Both the position numbers and the translations under genes were made by a program. The notes beneath the pieces are model-generated. The model saw only the letters and a program-made list of their open reading frames with translations, did not search any database and had not been told where the DNA came from. Shown piece by piece: positions 7,219 through 14,475 of a stretch of 64,000 nucleotides of DNA (the stretch's first letter is position 1; each line of letters opens with the position of its first letter). The stretch covers positions 1-64,000 of the forward strand of contig CALVWI010000001.1 of assembly GCA_944367045.1 (NCBI GenBank), given 5' to 3'. Source of the DNA: an uncultured Clostridia bacterium. GTDB taxonomy: Bacteria > Bacillota > Clostridia > Christensenellales > Borkfalkiaceae.

Positions 7219-8433
7219 TCATTCTTCATCCGCTATGATATCGTCAAGAACGTGTCCCATGCGCGTGATCATCGGGACGACAAGTGCGTTCCCCATGCAG
7301 AAATATCGCATCCTGTCGGGCATCCCCGCCGTCCAGTCATCATCGAATCCCTGAAGACGCTCTGCCTCGACGGGCGTCAATAAACGGATACGCCCTGTCC
7401 CTGGATCGACGACGGTATGCGTCGAGCGGTTGAGCGTCGATTCGCTCGTGAGCATCGTTCTGCCCGGGCGATCCCAAGGATCGGGGAAGGCGATGGGACC
7501 TTCGGAAAAGACATATTCGTGTCCTTCCTTGGTCCTGCGCGGGATCTTCTTCGCGCCTTTGAGATAGACCCACTTCGCCATCTTGTCGCCGGTGATATAA
7601 TATTTTTCGTCGACGTTATGCTGTAAAACAGCTCCGAGCATTGTCGCGGGCTCTTCCGCTTCCACGACTTTCGCGGTATAAATGGTGCCGCCGTGCATAT
7701 ATCCCGCATTTTCGAAAGTAAAGGCAAATGTATCGCTGACAGCAACGATATCGCTTCCGATATCCTTCTGACGAACAGGCTCCATCCCTTGGATAGGGAA
7801 TGCACGTGCCATAAAGCCGTCTTCGCGGAGGATCTCGTCAAAAGAGCGACCCGCCATCTCTTTCCCATAGTGCGTATCGTTCCGATAGGCAAAGATGAAC
7901 GTACGACGGCGCCGCTGAGCGGCTCCATACTGCGCCGCATTGACAACGCGCCACTCGACGCTATAACCAAGAGCAGAAAGGCAGGCAAGGATGACGCCAA
8001 AATCGCGTCCCCGCTGCTTCGCAGGGGATTTCAAAAGACGATCGACATTCTCTAAAAGGCAAAACGGCGGCTGCTTGGCGATCAACACGTCGCGGATCTG
8101 CCACCAAAGCACACCTTTTTTTCCTTCGATGCCATGCGCCGACGCGAGCGTATGTGCCACGCTGTAATCTTGGCAAGGGAACCCGCCTACGAGGAGCGAA
8201 TGGTCGGGGATGGAAGATTTCTCTACTGATGCGATATCTTCCCCCGTATGATATTCATTGTTCAAGTCGGGACTGTCGCCATAGTGCTGCACATAACATT
8301 GATGCGCCCACTGTGTCGCGGCGCCCGGCTCCCATTGCGAGAACCAAGTCGTTCTCCAGCCGGAATCAAGACGGTCGAATCCTAATCGGAAACCGCCGAC
8401 ACCGGCAAACAGTTCACAGATCGTTTTTTCCAT
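7219..8433 (-). CDS. DNA (cytosine-5)-methyltransferase, second copy (M2), first gene of the operon
   Basis: This 404-residue C5-methyltransferase shows motif I (ICELFAGVGGF), motif IV GGFPCQDYS with catalytic C87, motif VI LLENVDRL, motif VIII AAQRRRR and the terminal GNALVVPM segment. It is paralogous to M1 over its whole length; both recognition regions share the pattern WxYxKGAK...EYVFxEGxxxFPDP. ATG 8433 is chosen over the longer frame because AAAGGAGGG precedes it by 8 nt and motif I then falls at the usual position. Being first in the operon, it would be made before the nucleases, which protects a newly invaded host. Two related methyltransferases may indicate a non-palindromic target or two linked systems. 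Confidence 0.94.
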   Translation of the reverse strand: MEKTICELFAGVGGFRLGFDRLDSGWRTTWFSQWEPGAATQWAHQCYVQHYGDSPDLNNEYHTGEDIASVEKSSIPDHSLLVGGFPCQDYSVAHTLASAHGIEGKKGVLWWQIRDVLIAKQPPFCLLENVDRLLKSPAKQRGRDFGVILACLSALGYSVEWRVVNAAQYGAAQRRRRTFIFAYRNDTHYGKEMAGRSFDEILREDGFMARAFPIQGMEPVRQKDIGSDIVAVSDTFAFTFENAGYMHGGTIYTAKVVEAEEPATMLGAVLQHNVDEKYYITGDKMAKWVYLKGAKKIPRRTKEGHEYVFSEGPIAFPDPWDRPGRTMLTSESTLNRSTHTVVDPGTGRIRLLTPVEAERLQGFDDDWTAGMPDRMRYFCMGNALVVPMITRMGHVLDDIIADEE

Positions 8434-8596
8434 AAAAAGCCCTCCTTTGGCCTTAACGCGGCCAGCACGCTTATATCGATAGGCCTGAAATGTTTGCACC
8501 GACAGACGCCGGATCGTTGGCCTATGTTCCGTAGGAAATGATCGTGTATATTCAGTTGTTGTCTGCTATCAGCATACTTGTGATAAGCCTAATTAT

Positions 8597-8625
8597 ATTT
8601 TAGCAGATTGCATCAAAATATGCAA
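8597..8625 (-). promoter_or_regulatory. Candidate promoter of the restriction operon
   Basis: On the minus strand TTGCAT (-35) and TAAAAT (-10) are separated by 17 nt; an overlapping TATAAT is also present. The leader to the first methyltransferase would be about 160 nt. Confidence 0.55.
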
Positions 8626-8765
8626 GAGAATAAGGACCGTTTCGAGTACTATCAACATGGATTTTTGTAGTAGAGGAACTACTTTTCTATGTCGCAAATT
8701 TGCAGCAAAGGTCAAAATGGCAGTAAGGCGTGCGCTTGGCTTATATACAAGTCGGCGGCGGAGCT

Positions 8766-8791
8766 GACGGTGCGGCTGACGCCGCACCGTC
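8766..8791. repeat. Perfect 11-bp inverted repeat
   Basis: GACGGTGCGGC and GCCGCACCGTC flank a TGAC loop. It lies about 170 nt beyond the rep stop codon. It could be a terminator core, or part of a rolling-circle origin. Confidence 0.6.
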
Positions 8792-8869
8792 ACCCGCTCG
8801 CTGCGCTCGCGGGCGCCGAATCCAAGCGCACGCCCGAACGGACAAAACGGGCAAACGGAAATCACATGC

Positions 8870-8932
8870 GGCGACGGCGCGGGCGTTCGCCGCTGACCCG
8901 CTTGGCGAAACGCCCGCTTATTCCGTCGCGCC
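8870..8932. repeat. Extended imperfect hairpin downstream of rep
   Basis: Inner arms 8879-8891 and 8904-8917 pair with one bulged base, and outer arms CGACGG (8872-8877) and CCGTCG (8923-8928) extend the stem. Its position 31 nt beyond the end of rep makes it a candidate terminator or origin structure. Confidence 0.6.
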
Positions 8933-8962
8933 ATGCTTTGATTTTTACCGTTCTGCATCGCG

Positions 8963-9967
8963 CTATGTCACTTTCGGGAGCAGTGCTATCACTTCGGGAC
9001 TGACTTGTCCAATATATTCGCCGTCTATCCAGCATCCGAAGCTGTCGAAAAGAAGTATCTTCCGATCTTCCAACCCGTAGGGGCAGACGATATCCTCGTC
9101 CACGATGTCCGTCACGAAGTATTGATACAGTCCGCGCGAATAGATGAGTTTGCCGCCGGATTTCTCGATATACTTCACGAGATATTGCACAGCTTGCGGC
9201 ATTTGCGAAGCATGGCAAATAGGACGGAACTCATTCCGCCCGAAACGCTTGGCAAAGAATGTGTTCTGTTGTACCGTCTGCATTCGTTTTTTGCGGGTAT
9301 CAAAGTCGCGCAGTATCTCCATTTCGCCCGACATAGTGCCTTCGGGGATATAAAACAGCCCGTGAAAATGCAAGCGATTGGTCGCTCCGCCGCGTTCCCA
9401 TGCACCGATATACAGCCAGCCCTTGCGACTGGAAAAGTGGTACAAGGTATTGAGCAGCTTTTTCGCAAATTGTTCCTCTGTCATCTTGTCATCCGCGTAT
9501 GTCAAAGTTACAAAATAGTTGAAACGCTGGTGATTTATCTTTCTCCAAAGGCGTGTGCGGCGGCAGATCATGTTGCGGTGCTTGCGAGCAAAATTATCTT
9601 CCACGAAGGTGCGGCAAGAGGTGCCGTCCTTAAAGTAGGGCAGCATCTCTTTGACGATATAGGACTTTCGTTCTCGCTTTTTCATGTCAACTGTCTGCAT
9701 ATATAACTCATCGAACAGCTCTTTGCGCGTCATCTGTCTTACGGCAGGCGGTGCGCTTTTTTCGTGTACGTCATCGGAATTTTGTTCCAAAGCGACGCTT
9801 TCTTGTTCATCGTTCAAAACAGTTTCAATGTCTGTGGTGAGCGGTTCCTTGACTTCAATGATTTCCTCGCAACGCGGGCGGCGATTTTTTGCGCGGGGAT
9901 TGGGCTCGTACGGAACGCCGATGAAATGACCGCCGTCCGAATAAACTTTTACTTGGCTATACGGCAT
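8963..9967 (-). CDS. rep: HUH-type rolling-circle replication initiator or relaxase-like protein
   Basis: This 334-residue protein has the three HUH-family motifs: motif 1 FVTLTYAD (152-159), the metal-binding HFHG (H200, H202) in LHFHGLFYIP, and the tyrosine motif QYLVKYIEK (Y262, K265, Y266). Such proteins nick a replication origin through a phosphotyrosine and start rolling-circle replication or transfer; the layout is like plasmid and phage Rep proteins. The N-terminal 100 residues are charged and of unknown role. The start ATG 9967 has AAGGAGGG 7 nt upstream. It is the third gene of a minus-strand set with a DUF1492-like regulator and a 56-residue protein. With the serine recombinase it suggests an element that excises and replicates. 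Confidence 0.8.
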   Translation of the reverse strand: MPYSQVKVYSDGGHFIGVPYEPNPRAKNRRPRCEEIIEVKEPLTTDIETVLNDEQESVALEQNSDDVHEKSAPPAVRQMTRKELFDELYMQTVDMKKRERKSYIVKEMLPYFKDGTSCRTFVEDNFARKHRNMICRRTRLWRKINHQRFNYFVTLTYADDKMTEEQFAKKLLNTLYHFSSRKGWLYIGAWERGGATNRLHFHGLFYIPEGTMSGEMEILRDFDTRKKRMQTVQQNTFFAKRFGRNEFRPICHASQMPQAVQYLVKYIEKSGGKLIYSRGLYQYFVTDIVDEDIVCPYGLEDRKILLFDSFGCWIDGEYIGQVSPEVIALLPKVT

Positions 9968-10127
9968 CTGTTCCCTCCTTCTGTTTTGTAATGTATTCGT
10001 TGATCCGCATCGCTAATGACGAAGCAAATAAATTGTATTCCTCCTCGGTCATGTGGTCGATATCCGGCTCTCCGACGGCATAGACCCGAATGCCTAATGG
10101 ATTGTCTTTGACTTCAATCTCCTTCAA
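9957..10127 (-). CDS. Small acidic protein of unknown function (56 aa)
   Basis: The 56-codon frame starts with TTG 10127, directly after the TGA of the upstream gene, and has GGGAGGTGG about 6 nt before it. It ends 11 nt inside rep. The peptide contains VKDNPLGIRVYAVG, then HMTEEEYNLFASSLAMRINEY, which looks like real protein with a predicted helical second half. I do not recognise a family. The tight packing between two element genes suggests a role in replication control or a structural link in the operon. Confidence 0.6.
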   Translation of the reverse strand: MKEIEVKDNPLGIRVYAVGEPDIDHMTEEEYNLFASSLAMRINEYITKQKEGTDAV

Positions 10128-10433
10128 TCATTCCACCTCCCGTTCGTTGAGTTTCTTTTGAAAGAACAAAAGCAGCCGCTTATTTTTCTGCCGTATGTAC
10201 TCCGGACAGTATTTGAGTTCTTCCGCCGTCGCCTCCTGCGTCAAGCCGTCCACATACAGCTTACAATAGATCATGTACAGATCGAGCGGAGCTTCCCCGA
10301 TCATTGCCGCATATTCATCGACAAGGGTAGCCGCTCTATGCGGGAGGGTTTCAAATGCCGCGTCAAGCTTCGCCTTGTGCATATAGTACAGGCGTATCGT
10401 CTTTAATTGTTGTCTGATCTCGTTAAGCGTCAT
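10128..10433 (-). CDS. DUF1492/ArpU-like small transcriptional regulator
   Basis: This 101-residue protein has the pattern of small phage and mobile-element regulators: a helical N-terminus (LNEIRQQLKTIRLYYM), then YCKLYVDGLTQEATAEELKY and EYIRQKNKRLL, which reads as a sigma-region-4-like helix-turn-helix. ATG 10433 is chosen over a longer frame because GGGAGGAGAAT precedes it. The product probably controls the rep genes that follow directly (stop TGA adjoins the next TTG). It parallels the sigma-like gene at the other end of the element. The family assignment is tentative. Confidence 0.6.
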   Translation of the reverse strand: MTLNEIRQQLKTIRLYYMHKAKLDAAFETLPHRAATLVDEYAAMIGEAPLDLYMIYCKLYVDGLTQEATAEELKYCPEYIRQKNKRLLLFFQKKLNEREVE

Positions 10434-10516
10434 ATTCTCCTCCCGTTGTGCGACTATCTTAAACCTTGAACTCGCAAGGTTTTTACGACTTACAAAAATA
10501 TTTTTGAATTTTCCCT

Positions 10517-10675
10517 CTACTTCCACAAGGACAAAATATTTTGAAAGTTCACGGCTTCCAGCGAATTTTTCTTTATCCTACATGAAATTGTGGACAAATT
10601 GTGGCACTAATTCCGTAACTTTTTTTCTTGCAAGGAAAAATCCTTCTACTACCTCAAGGACAAAAAGTTTGCAAG
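10517..10675. repeat. Pair of degenerate ~30-nt direct repeats
   Basis: Copies at 10517-10547 and 10646-10675 share CTACTNCCNCAAGGACAAAA followed by a TTTG(A/C)AAG ending. They are 129 nt apart, about 12 helical turns. They may be protein binding sites or iterons near rep. Confidence 0.5.
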
Positions 10676-10708
10676 CGTGGCGGTTTGGTCAGAAATTTTT
10701 TGGGAAAA

Positions 10709-10775
10709 TAAAAAAAACCGTGACCGCAGACAAATAACAGACGATCTCTCGCCCGTCTTGCCTGACAGTCACGGT
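10709..10775 (-). terminator. Minus-strand intrinsic terminator with long branched stem
   Basis: On the minus strand ACCGTGAC (10768-10775) pairs with GTCACGGT (10717-10724) and is followed by a run of seven or more T. Inner pairings (GACG/CGTC, CAG/CTG) continue the stem. There is no known protein gene upstream on that strand, so it probably ends a non-coding transcript. Confidence 0.65.
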
Positions 10776-11345
10776 CACCCGGATATTTCATCGATTTACT
10801 TCGTTACATTGGCTTTCGCCCGACTACTTCCGCTGGTACTTTTCCCACAGTCAGAATACATTCTTCCGTGATATGAAGCGTTCCCGCTTGTTTGTGCTTT
10901 TATTCTACCACATTCCCTCGCGTTTTACAACAAAAGCTGCCGTTAGTAAACCCCAACAAAACCGCAACTCATGTTGCAGAAACCGAAACAAACCGCGCAT
11001 TTTGTTACCTTCACAGGACATTTTTGTACCTTTCGGCTTTGGTATGGTGGGAGAGCGGCTTTGTCTGTCAAAGGCGCTCAGCAATTTTGATATAAGTGGA
11101 AGGATGCTGACTTCTACAAAATTCCTGCGCGTCCCCGTGGGGCAGACCTTTGACAGACTTCGCCTTGCTCTCCCTTTTTTCGGGTGCGCCGAAAGGTACG
11201 GAAACACCGAAAGTGTACTGCTTTTGTTGTGGTTTTGTATCGGTACCATTCGGGAATTGTCGGGAAACAGTACGCTTGCCGTGCCTGTTATTCCCTGCCG
11301 TTAAGGTGTACAATGGAAGCAAAAATTTTTGGAGGAAAACTACAA

Positions 11346-12896
11346 GTGAAAACAGCAGTAATTTACGCCCGTTACTCTTGCGATGCGCAGACGGAGCAAT
11401 CCATTGAAGGTCAGCTTCATGTCTGCAAAGAGTATGCGGAAAAGAACGATCTCCTTGTGGTGGACGAATATATCGACCGCGCCACCACGGGGACAAACGA
11501 CAACCGCGCGGCATTCCAGCAGATGCTCGCGGACAGCAAACGACGACAATGGAGCGTGGTAATTGTTTATAAGCTTGACCGGTTTGCCCGCAATATGTAT
11601 GAGTCGGTCATCAACCGCAAAAAACTCTCCGATAACGGAGTAGCTTTGGTATCTGCGATGGAGAACATTCCAGACACGCCAGAAGGGAAACTCTTTCAGG
11701 CGGTCATCGAAGGCTTCAATGAGTACTATTCGGAAGATTTGCGGCAAAAGGTCAACCGCGGACTTCGCGAGAGTTGGATCAAGGGAAACGCTACGGGCGG
11801 CATCCCGCCGTTCGGCTACGTCATCAAGGACAAAAAATACGTCATCGATGAAACAGAGGCCGATGCCGTGCGGGAGATTTTCCGAAAGTATTCTCAAGGC
11901 TTTAAGGCAAATTCCATTGCCAACGATCTGAAAGAGCGCAACGTCAGGCGCAAGAACGGTAAATTTATCGACCAGAAGTACGTCTACGTTATTTTGCACG
12001 ACAAACGCTATACGGGTGTCGTCACCCATAAGGGAGAGGAGTATTACAATATTTTCCCGCCAATCATCACCAAGGAGGTATGGTCACAAGTGAACGCCAT
12101 CAACGAAGAAAACAAGCAGGCGCCGAGCCGTAAGAAGGAAATTTTTGACTACATACTTTCCGGAAAACTTATATGCGGGGACTGCAAGCATAAGATGGGC
12201 GGCACGAGCGGGACATCGCATACGGGAGATACGCATTATTACTATATCTGTCTTTCGCGAAACAGAAAACGCTGCGTCTGCCATTGTAAGCCTGTCAAAA
12301 AGCAGGTGCTGGAAGGTTACGTCATTCAGGCGACCGTCAATATGCTGCGCCGCAACAGCGTCATTACAAAGATCGCGGAGACCATCGTCAAAGTTCATGA
12401 GCGGATGATACGCGACGATTCAGGTTTGCAAAGGCTCCAAACAAAGCGCGATGAGGCCAAGAAGGCTGCCGACAACCTTGTCAAAGCCATTGAGCAAGGC
12501 ATCATTACGGACTTTACGAAGGACAGGCTTGCAGCATTGCAGGAAGAAGTCAATCGCTGCGAGATCGAGATCAACAGGGCGATGCAAAAGACCTATGCGC
12601 ATCTGACGGTTGAGGATGTTGAAAAATATCTACTCTCCAAAGTATTTGAGGATCCCGACGACATTAAAGTACGCAAGCTGCTCGTGAATACGTTTATCCG
12701 CGAAATCATCTGGTACGGCGACCACATGGTAATTACATACAACTTCCAGGAGGACGTCGTACCCGAGAAACTGACGAAATCTCACGTCGAGCAGGTGGAG
12801 AAAGAGATAGAAGAGGCTGAAAACGCCTCTTCTTTTCCCGTAAGTTCGTACATATGCGGATGCTCTTCACCACAAACAGAAACGCACAGCTTTTAG
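11346..12896 (+). CDS. Large serine recombinase (site-specific integrase)
   Basis: This 516-residue protein has the three-part layout of large serine recombinases. The resolvase-type catalytic domain begins AVIYARYSCDAQTEQS, with the catalytic Ser in ARYS and later DRFAR. The recombinase domain contains GIPPFGYVIKD and HDKRYTGVVTHKG. A zinc-ribbon region has LICGDCKHKMGG and RCVCHC, and a coiled-coil segment of about 40 residues follows. The start is GTG 11346, with GGAGG 9 nt upstream; an ATG at 11313 in the same frame is possible. It should catalyse integration and excision of the element. The last codons overlap the terminator hairpin. Confidence 0.92.
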   Translation: MKTAVIYARYSCDAQTEQSIEGQLHVCKEYAEKNDLLVVDEYIDRATTGTNDNRAAFQQMLADSKRRQWSVVIVYKLDRFARNMYESVINRKKLSDNGVALVSAMENIPDTPEGKLFQAVIEGFNEYYSEDLRQKVNRGLRESWIKGNATGGIPPFGYVIKDKKYVIDETEADAVREIFRKYSQGFKANSIANDLKERNVRRKNGKFIDQKYVYVILHDKRYTGVVTHKGEEYYNIFPPIITKEVWSQVNAINEENKQAPSRKKEIFDYILSGKLICGDCKHKMGGTSGTSHTGDTHYYYICLSRNRKRCVCHCKPVKKQVLEGYVIQATVNMLRRNSVITKIAETIVKVHERMIRDDSGLQRLQTKRDEAKKAADNLVKAIEQGIITDFTKDRLAALQEEVNRCEIEINRAMQKTYAHLTVEDVEKYLLSKVFEDPDDIKVRKLLVNTFIREIIWYGDHMVITYNFQEDVVPEKLTKSHVEQVEKEIEEAENASSFPVSSYICGCSSPQTETHSF

Positions 12897-12915
12897 CTGT
12901 GCGTTTTCGTTTGTG
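12871..12915 (+). terminator. Terminator overlapping the recombinase 3' end
   Basis: A 21-bp stem with one mismatch and one G-U closes around TTT, and includes ACGCACAGC/GCTGTGCGT. The stop codon TAG (12894-12896) lies at the apex. TTTT occurs within the descending arm rather than after it. Confidence 0.7.
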
Positions 12916-13083
12916 TGCTCGTGCAAGGGGCGAACCTGCGGTTCGCCCGTCGTCGGTGCAAACGCCGCATTTCATGCAACGGTGCAAGCGCCGTTGCAAG
13001 TTTAGCTTCGTTGCACCTCCTCTTCCCAAAAATCTTTGCGGTGCAAATCTTTTTGGGAGCCCTTTTGGGCGTCGCACGAGCAC
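12915..13083. repeat. 169-bp structured segment bounded by a 10-bp inverted repeat
   Basis: GTGCTCGTGC (12915-12924) and GCACGAGCAC (13074-13083) are perfect inverted copies. Between them lie three hairpins: GGGCGAACC/GGTTCGCCC (12928-12948), TGCAACGG/CCGTTGCA (12975-12998), and TCCCAAAAA...TTTTTGGGA with an inner TTTGC/GCAAA stem (13024-13058). GGTGCAA recurs several times. It has no coding capacity I trust and could be a structured RNA, a miniature element or a recombination site. Confidence 0.6.
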
Positions 13084-13277
13084 GAAGTGCGAAGTATTCC
13101 CGGCAGTAGAATGACGCTTTTTTGTGCCCTTGCCGGATAGAGTCGAATCCGTTGGGTTCGCCCGACGCGGCGTTAAAAAGAAAATGCCGCGAGCAAAATC
13201 ACACTTCTGCGGTGCGGTGCTCAATTTGTACTCCAAGGGCATCCCGCCTTATGCTTAAGGCTTACTGTTTTTAGAAC
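13084..13277. other. Non-coding right end of the accessory region
   Basis: There is no supported gene. An inverted pair CCGGCA/TGCCGG (13100-13105, 13131-13136) and a plus-strand frame ending in TAA near 13258 are visible, but the latter lacks a good start. The junction with chromosomal DNA probably lies here. Confidence 0.45.
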
Positions 13278-13307
13278 GAAAAAAAGCGGGCGGCCGATGC
13301 CGCCCGT
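13278..13307 (-). terminator. Terminator of asnA
   Basis: On the minus strand CGGGCGGC-ATCG-GCCGCCCG is followed by a run of seven T. It lies about 60 nt past the asnA stop codon. Confidence 0.88.
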
Positions 13308-13369
13308 TAAAATCAACAAAGCTGTATCATCACGGAGCTTATTTTGCACGGCAAAAAGTTCGTGAAATT

Positions 13370-14377
13370 TTACAGCAGATGAATGTTTTTCTCCCTACAG
13401 ACACTGAGGGTGTTCTCGTCCCAGAGGGAGGCCTGCACCTCGCCGATGTGCGCGCAGCCGATCATCAGCATACAGAGGCGCGACTGTCCGATGCCCCCGC
13501 CCACGGTGAGGGGGAGCTCGCCCGCAAGCAGCATCTTGTGGAAGGGGAAGGCACGGCGGTAGTCGCACCCCGCGATGGTGAGCTGGCGATCGAGCGACTT
13601 CTCGTCCACGCGGATGCCCATCGACGACACCTCGAGTGCGCACCCGAGCGCCTCATGCCAGAAGAAGAGGTCGCCGTTGAGCTGCCAGTCGTCGTAGTCG
13701 GGCGCGCGGCAGCCGTGCGGCTTGCCCGACTTCAGTGCCCCGCCGATCTGCGTGATGAACGCCGTCTTATGCTCCTTCACGAACGCCGATTCCCGCTCCT
13801 CGGGCGTGAGGTCGGGCCATCTGTCCTCGAGTTCCTGCGAGGAGACGAAGGCGATGTCGCGCGAGAGGGAGACCCCGATCTGTGGGAATTCGCGCTTGAG
13901 CGCTTCGCTCACGTTGCACACCGCGTTGACGATGGAGCGCACCGTCGCGTAAAGAAAGTCCATGTTGCGGTCGTCGCGGGAGATGATCTTCTCCCAGTCC
14001 CACTGGTCGACGTAGACGGAGTGGAGATTGTCGAGCGCCTCGTCGCGGCGGACGGCGTTCATGTCGGCATACAGGCCCTCGTGCATTTGAAAGCCGTAGC
14101 GCTTGAGCGCCAGCCGCTTCCACTTGGCGAGCGAGTGGACGATCTGCCCCTCCTTGCCGATGGCGGGGATATCGAAGGAGACGGGGCGTTCGGTGCCGCT
14201 CAAGTCGTCGTTGAGGCCGGAGTCGGCGGAGACGAAGAGGGGCGCGGAGACGCGCTTTAAGCGCAGGGAGCGCTCGAGTTCGGCCTGAAAGCTGTGTTTG
14301 ATATAGCCGATGGCGCACTGAAGGTCGTAGCCGCCGAGTGCGGGCGTGTAAGTTTCCGGAATGTAGATGCGGTTCAT
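13370..14377 (-). CDS. asnA: Aspartate--ammonia ligase
   Basis: This 335-residue AsnA makes asparagine from aspartate, ammonia and ATP in the cytoplasm. Its fold is related to class II aminoacyl-tRNA synthetases. Family segments seen are YIPETYTPALGGYDLQ at the N-terminus, LFVSADSGLNDDLSGTERP, VHSLAKWKRLAL, HSVYVDQWDWEK, and the class II motif-3-like TVGGGIGQSRLCM near the end. The length is normal for the family (~330). It is a single-gene unit with its own promoter (14397-14426) and terminator, downstream of tcdA on the same strand. It is the first gene after the accessory region. Confidence 0.96.
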   Translation of the reverse strand: MNRIYIPETYTPALGGYDLQCAIGYIKHSFQAELERSLRLKRVSAPLFVSADSGLNDDLSGTERPVSFDIPAIGKEGQIVHSLAKWKRLALKRYGFQMHEGLYADMNAVRRDEALDNLHSVYVDQWDWEKIISRDDRNMDFLYATVRSIVNAVCNVSEALKREFPQIGVSLSRDIAFVSSQELEDRWPDLTPEERESAFVKEHKTAFITQIGGALKSGKPHGCRAPDYDDWQLNGDLFFWHEALGCALEVSSMGIRVDEKSLDRQLTIAGCDYRRAFPFHKMLLAGELPLTVGGGIGQSRLCMLMIGCAHIGEVQASLWDENTLSVCREKNIHLL

Positions 14378-14396
14378 TGGAATACCTCTTTTGAAA

Positions 14397-14426
14397 AGTA
14401 TAGCACAACTTTGATTTTTCTGTCAA
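14397..14426 (-). promoter_or_regulatory. asnA promoter
   Basis: On the minus strand TTGACA and TATACT are separated by 18 nt, about 20 nt before the asnA start. AGAGGT serves as the ribosome-binding site. Confidence 0.8.
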
Positions 14427-14475
14427 ATATCAAAGGGGCGGAGGCGCGAAAATTTGCGCGGCCGTGCCCGAAAAT

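Larger units (their letters stand above)
8434..8962. other. Intergenic region between restriction operon and rep
   Basis: No convincing gene is present in these 529 nt; the open frames here are low-complexity and overlap hairpins. The region contains the restriction-operon promoter on its left and two large hairpins on its right, just downstream of the rep stop codon. Confidence 0.6.
10434..11345. other. 912-nt non-coding region with hairpins and degenerate direct repeats
   Basis: I see no protein gene I can support. It contains a hairpin AAACCTTG-AACTCG-CAAGGTTT (10461-10482), two degenerate ~30-nt direct repeats (10517-10547, 10646-10675), an intrinsic terminator read on the minus strand (10709-10775) and the leader of the recombinase. 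The divergent arrangement means it must hold promoters for both the rep set and the recombinase, and possibly a minus-strand small RNA ending at the terminator. Confidence 0.55.
76..13277. mobile_element. Putative integrated mobile element or genomic island carrying restriction-modification genes
   Basis: The stretch between tRNA-Glu and the asnA terminator differs from the rest of the window in gene content and base composition. It holds a sigma-like regulator, a restriction-modification operon, an HUH replication initiator, a DUF1492-like regulator, a large serine recombinase and a structured right end. The housekeeping genes that follow are uniformly GC-rich, whereas parts of this stretch (1.2-3.0 kb) are very AT-rich. 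I could not find a direct repeat of the tRNA 3' end at the right side, so the borders are approximate. It may also be several insertions side by side. No conjugation genes are visible, so an integrative mobilizable element is more likely than a conjugative one. Confidence 0.55.

Noticed and set aside
5853..7238. 461-residue plus-strand open frame
   Set aside because: It is antisense to the Sau3AI-like gene, has no ribosome-binding site and no recognisable motif; the opposite strand has the catalytic residues.
13124..13150. Possible att site resembling the tRNA-Glu 3' end
   Set aside because: The minus strand here shares CCGGCAAGG and a TTCGA-like segment with the tRNA, but it is in opposite orientation, has several mismatches and lies within other inverted repeats; integration would give direct repeats.
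12733..13242. 169-residue minus-strand open frame
   Set aside because: It overlaps the recombinase 3' end and the hairpin block on the opposite strand, is rich in Arg, Pro and Ser without motifs, and looks like a by-product of inverted repeats.
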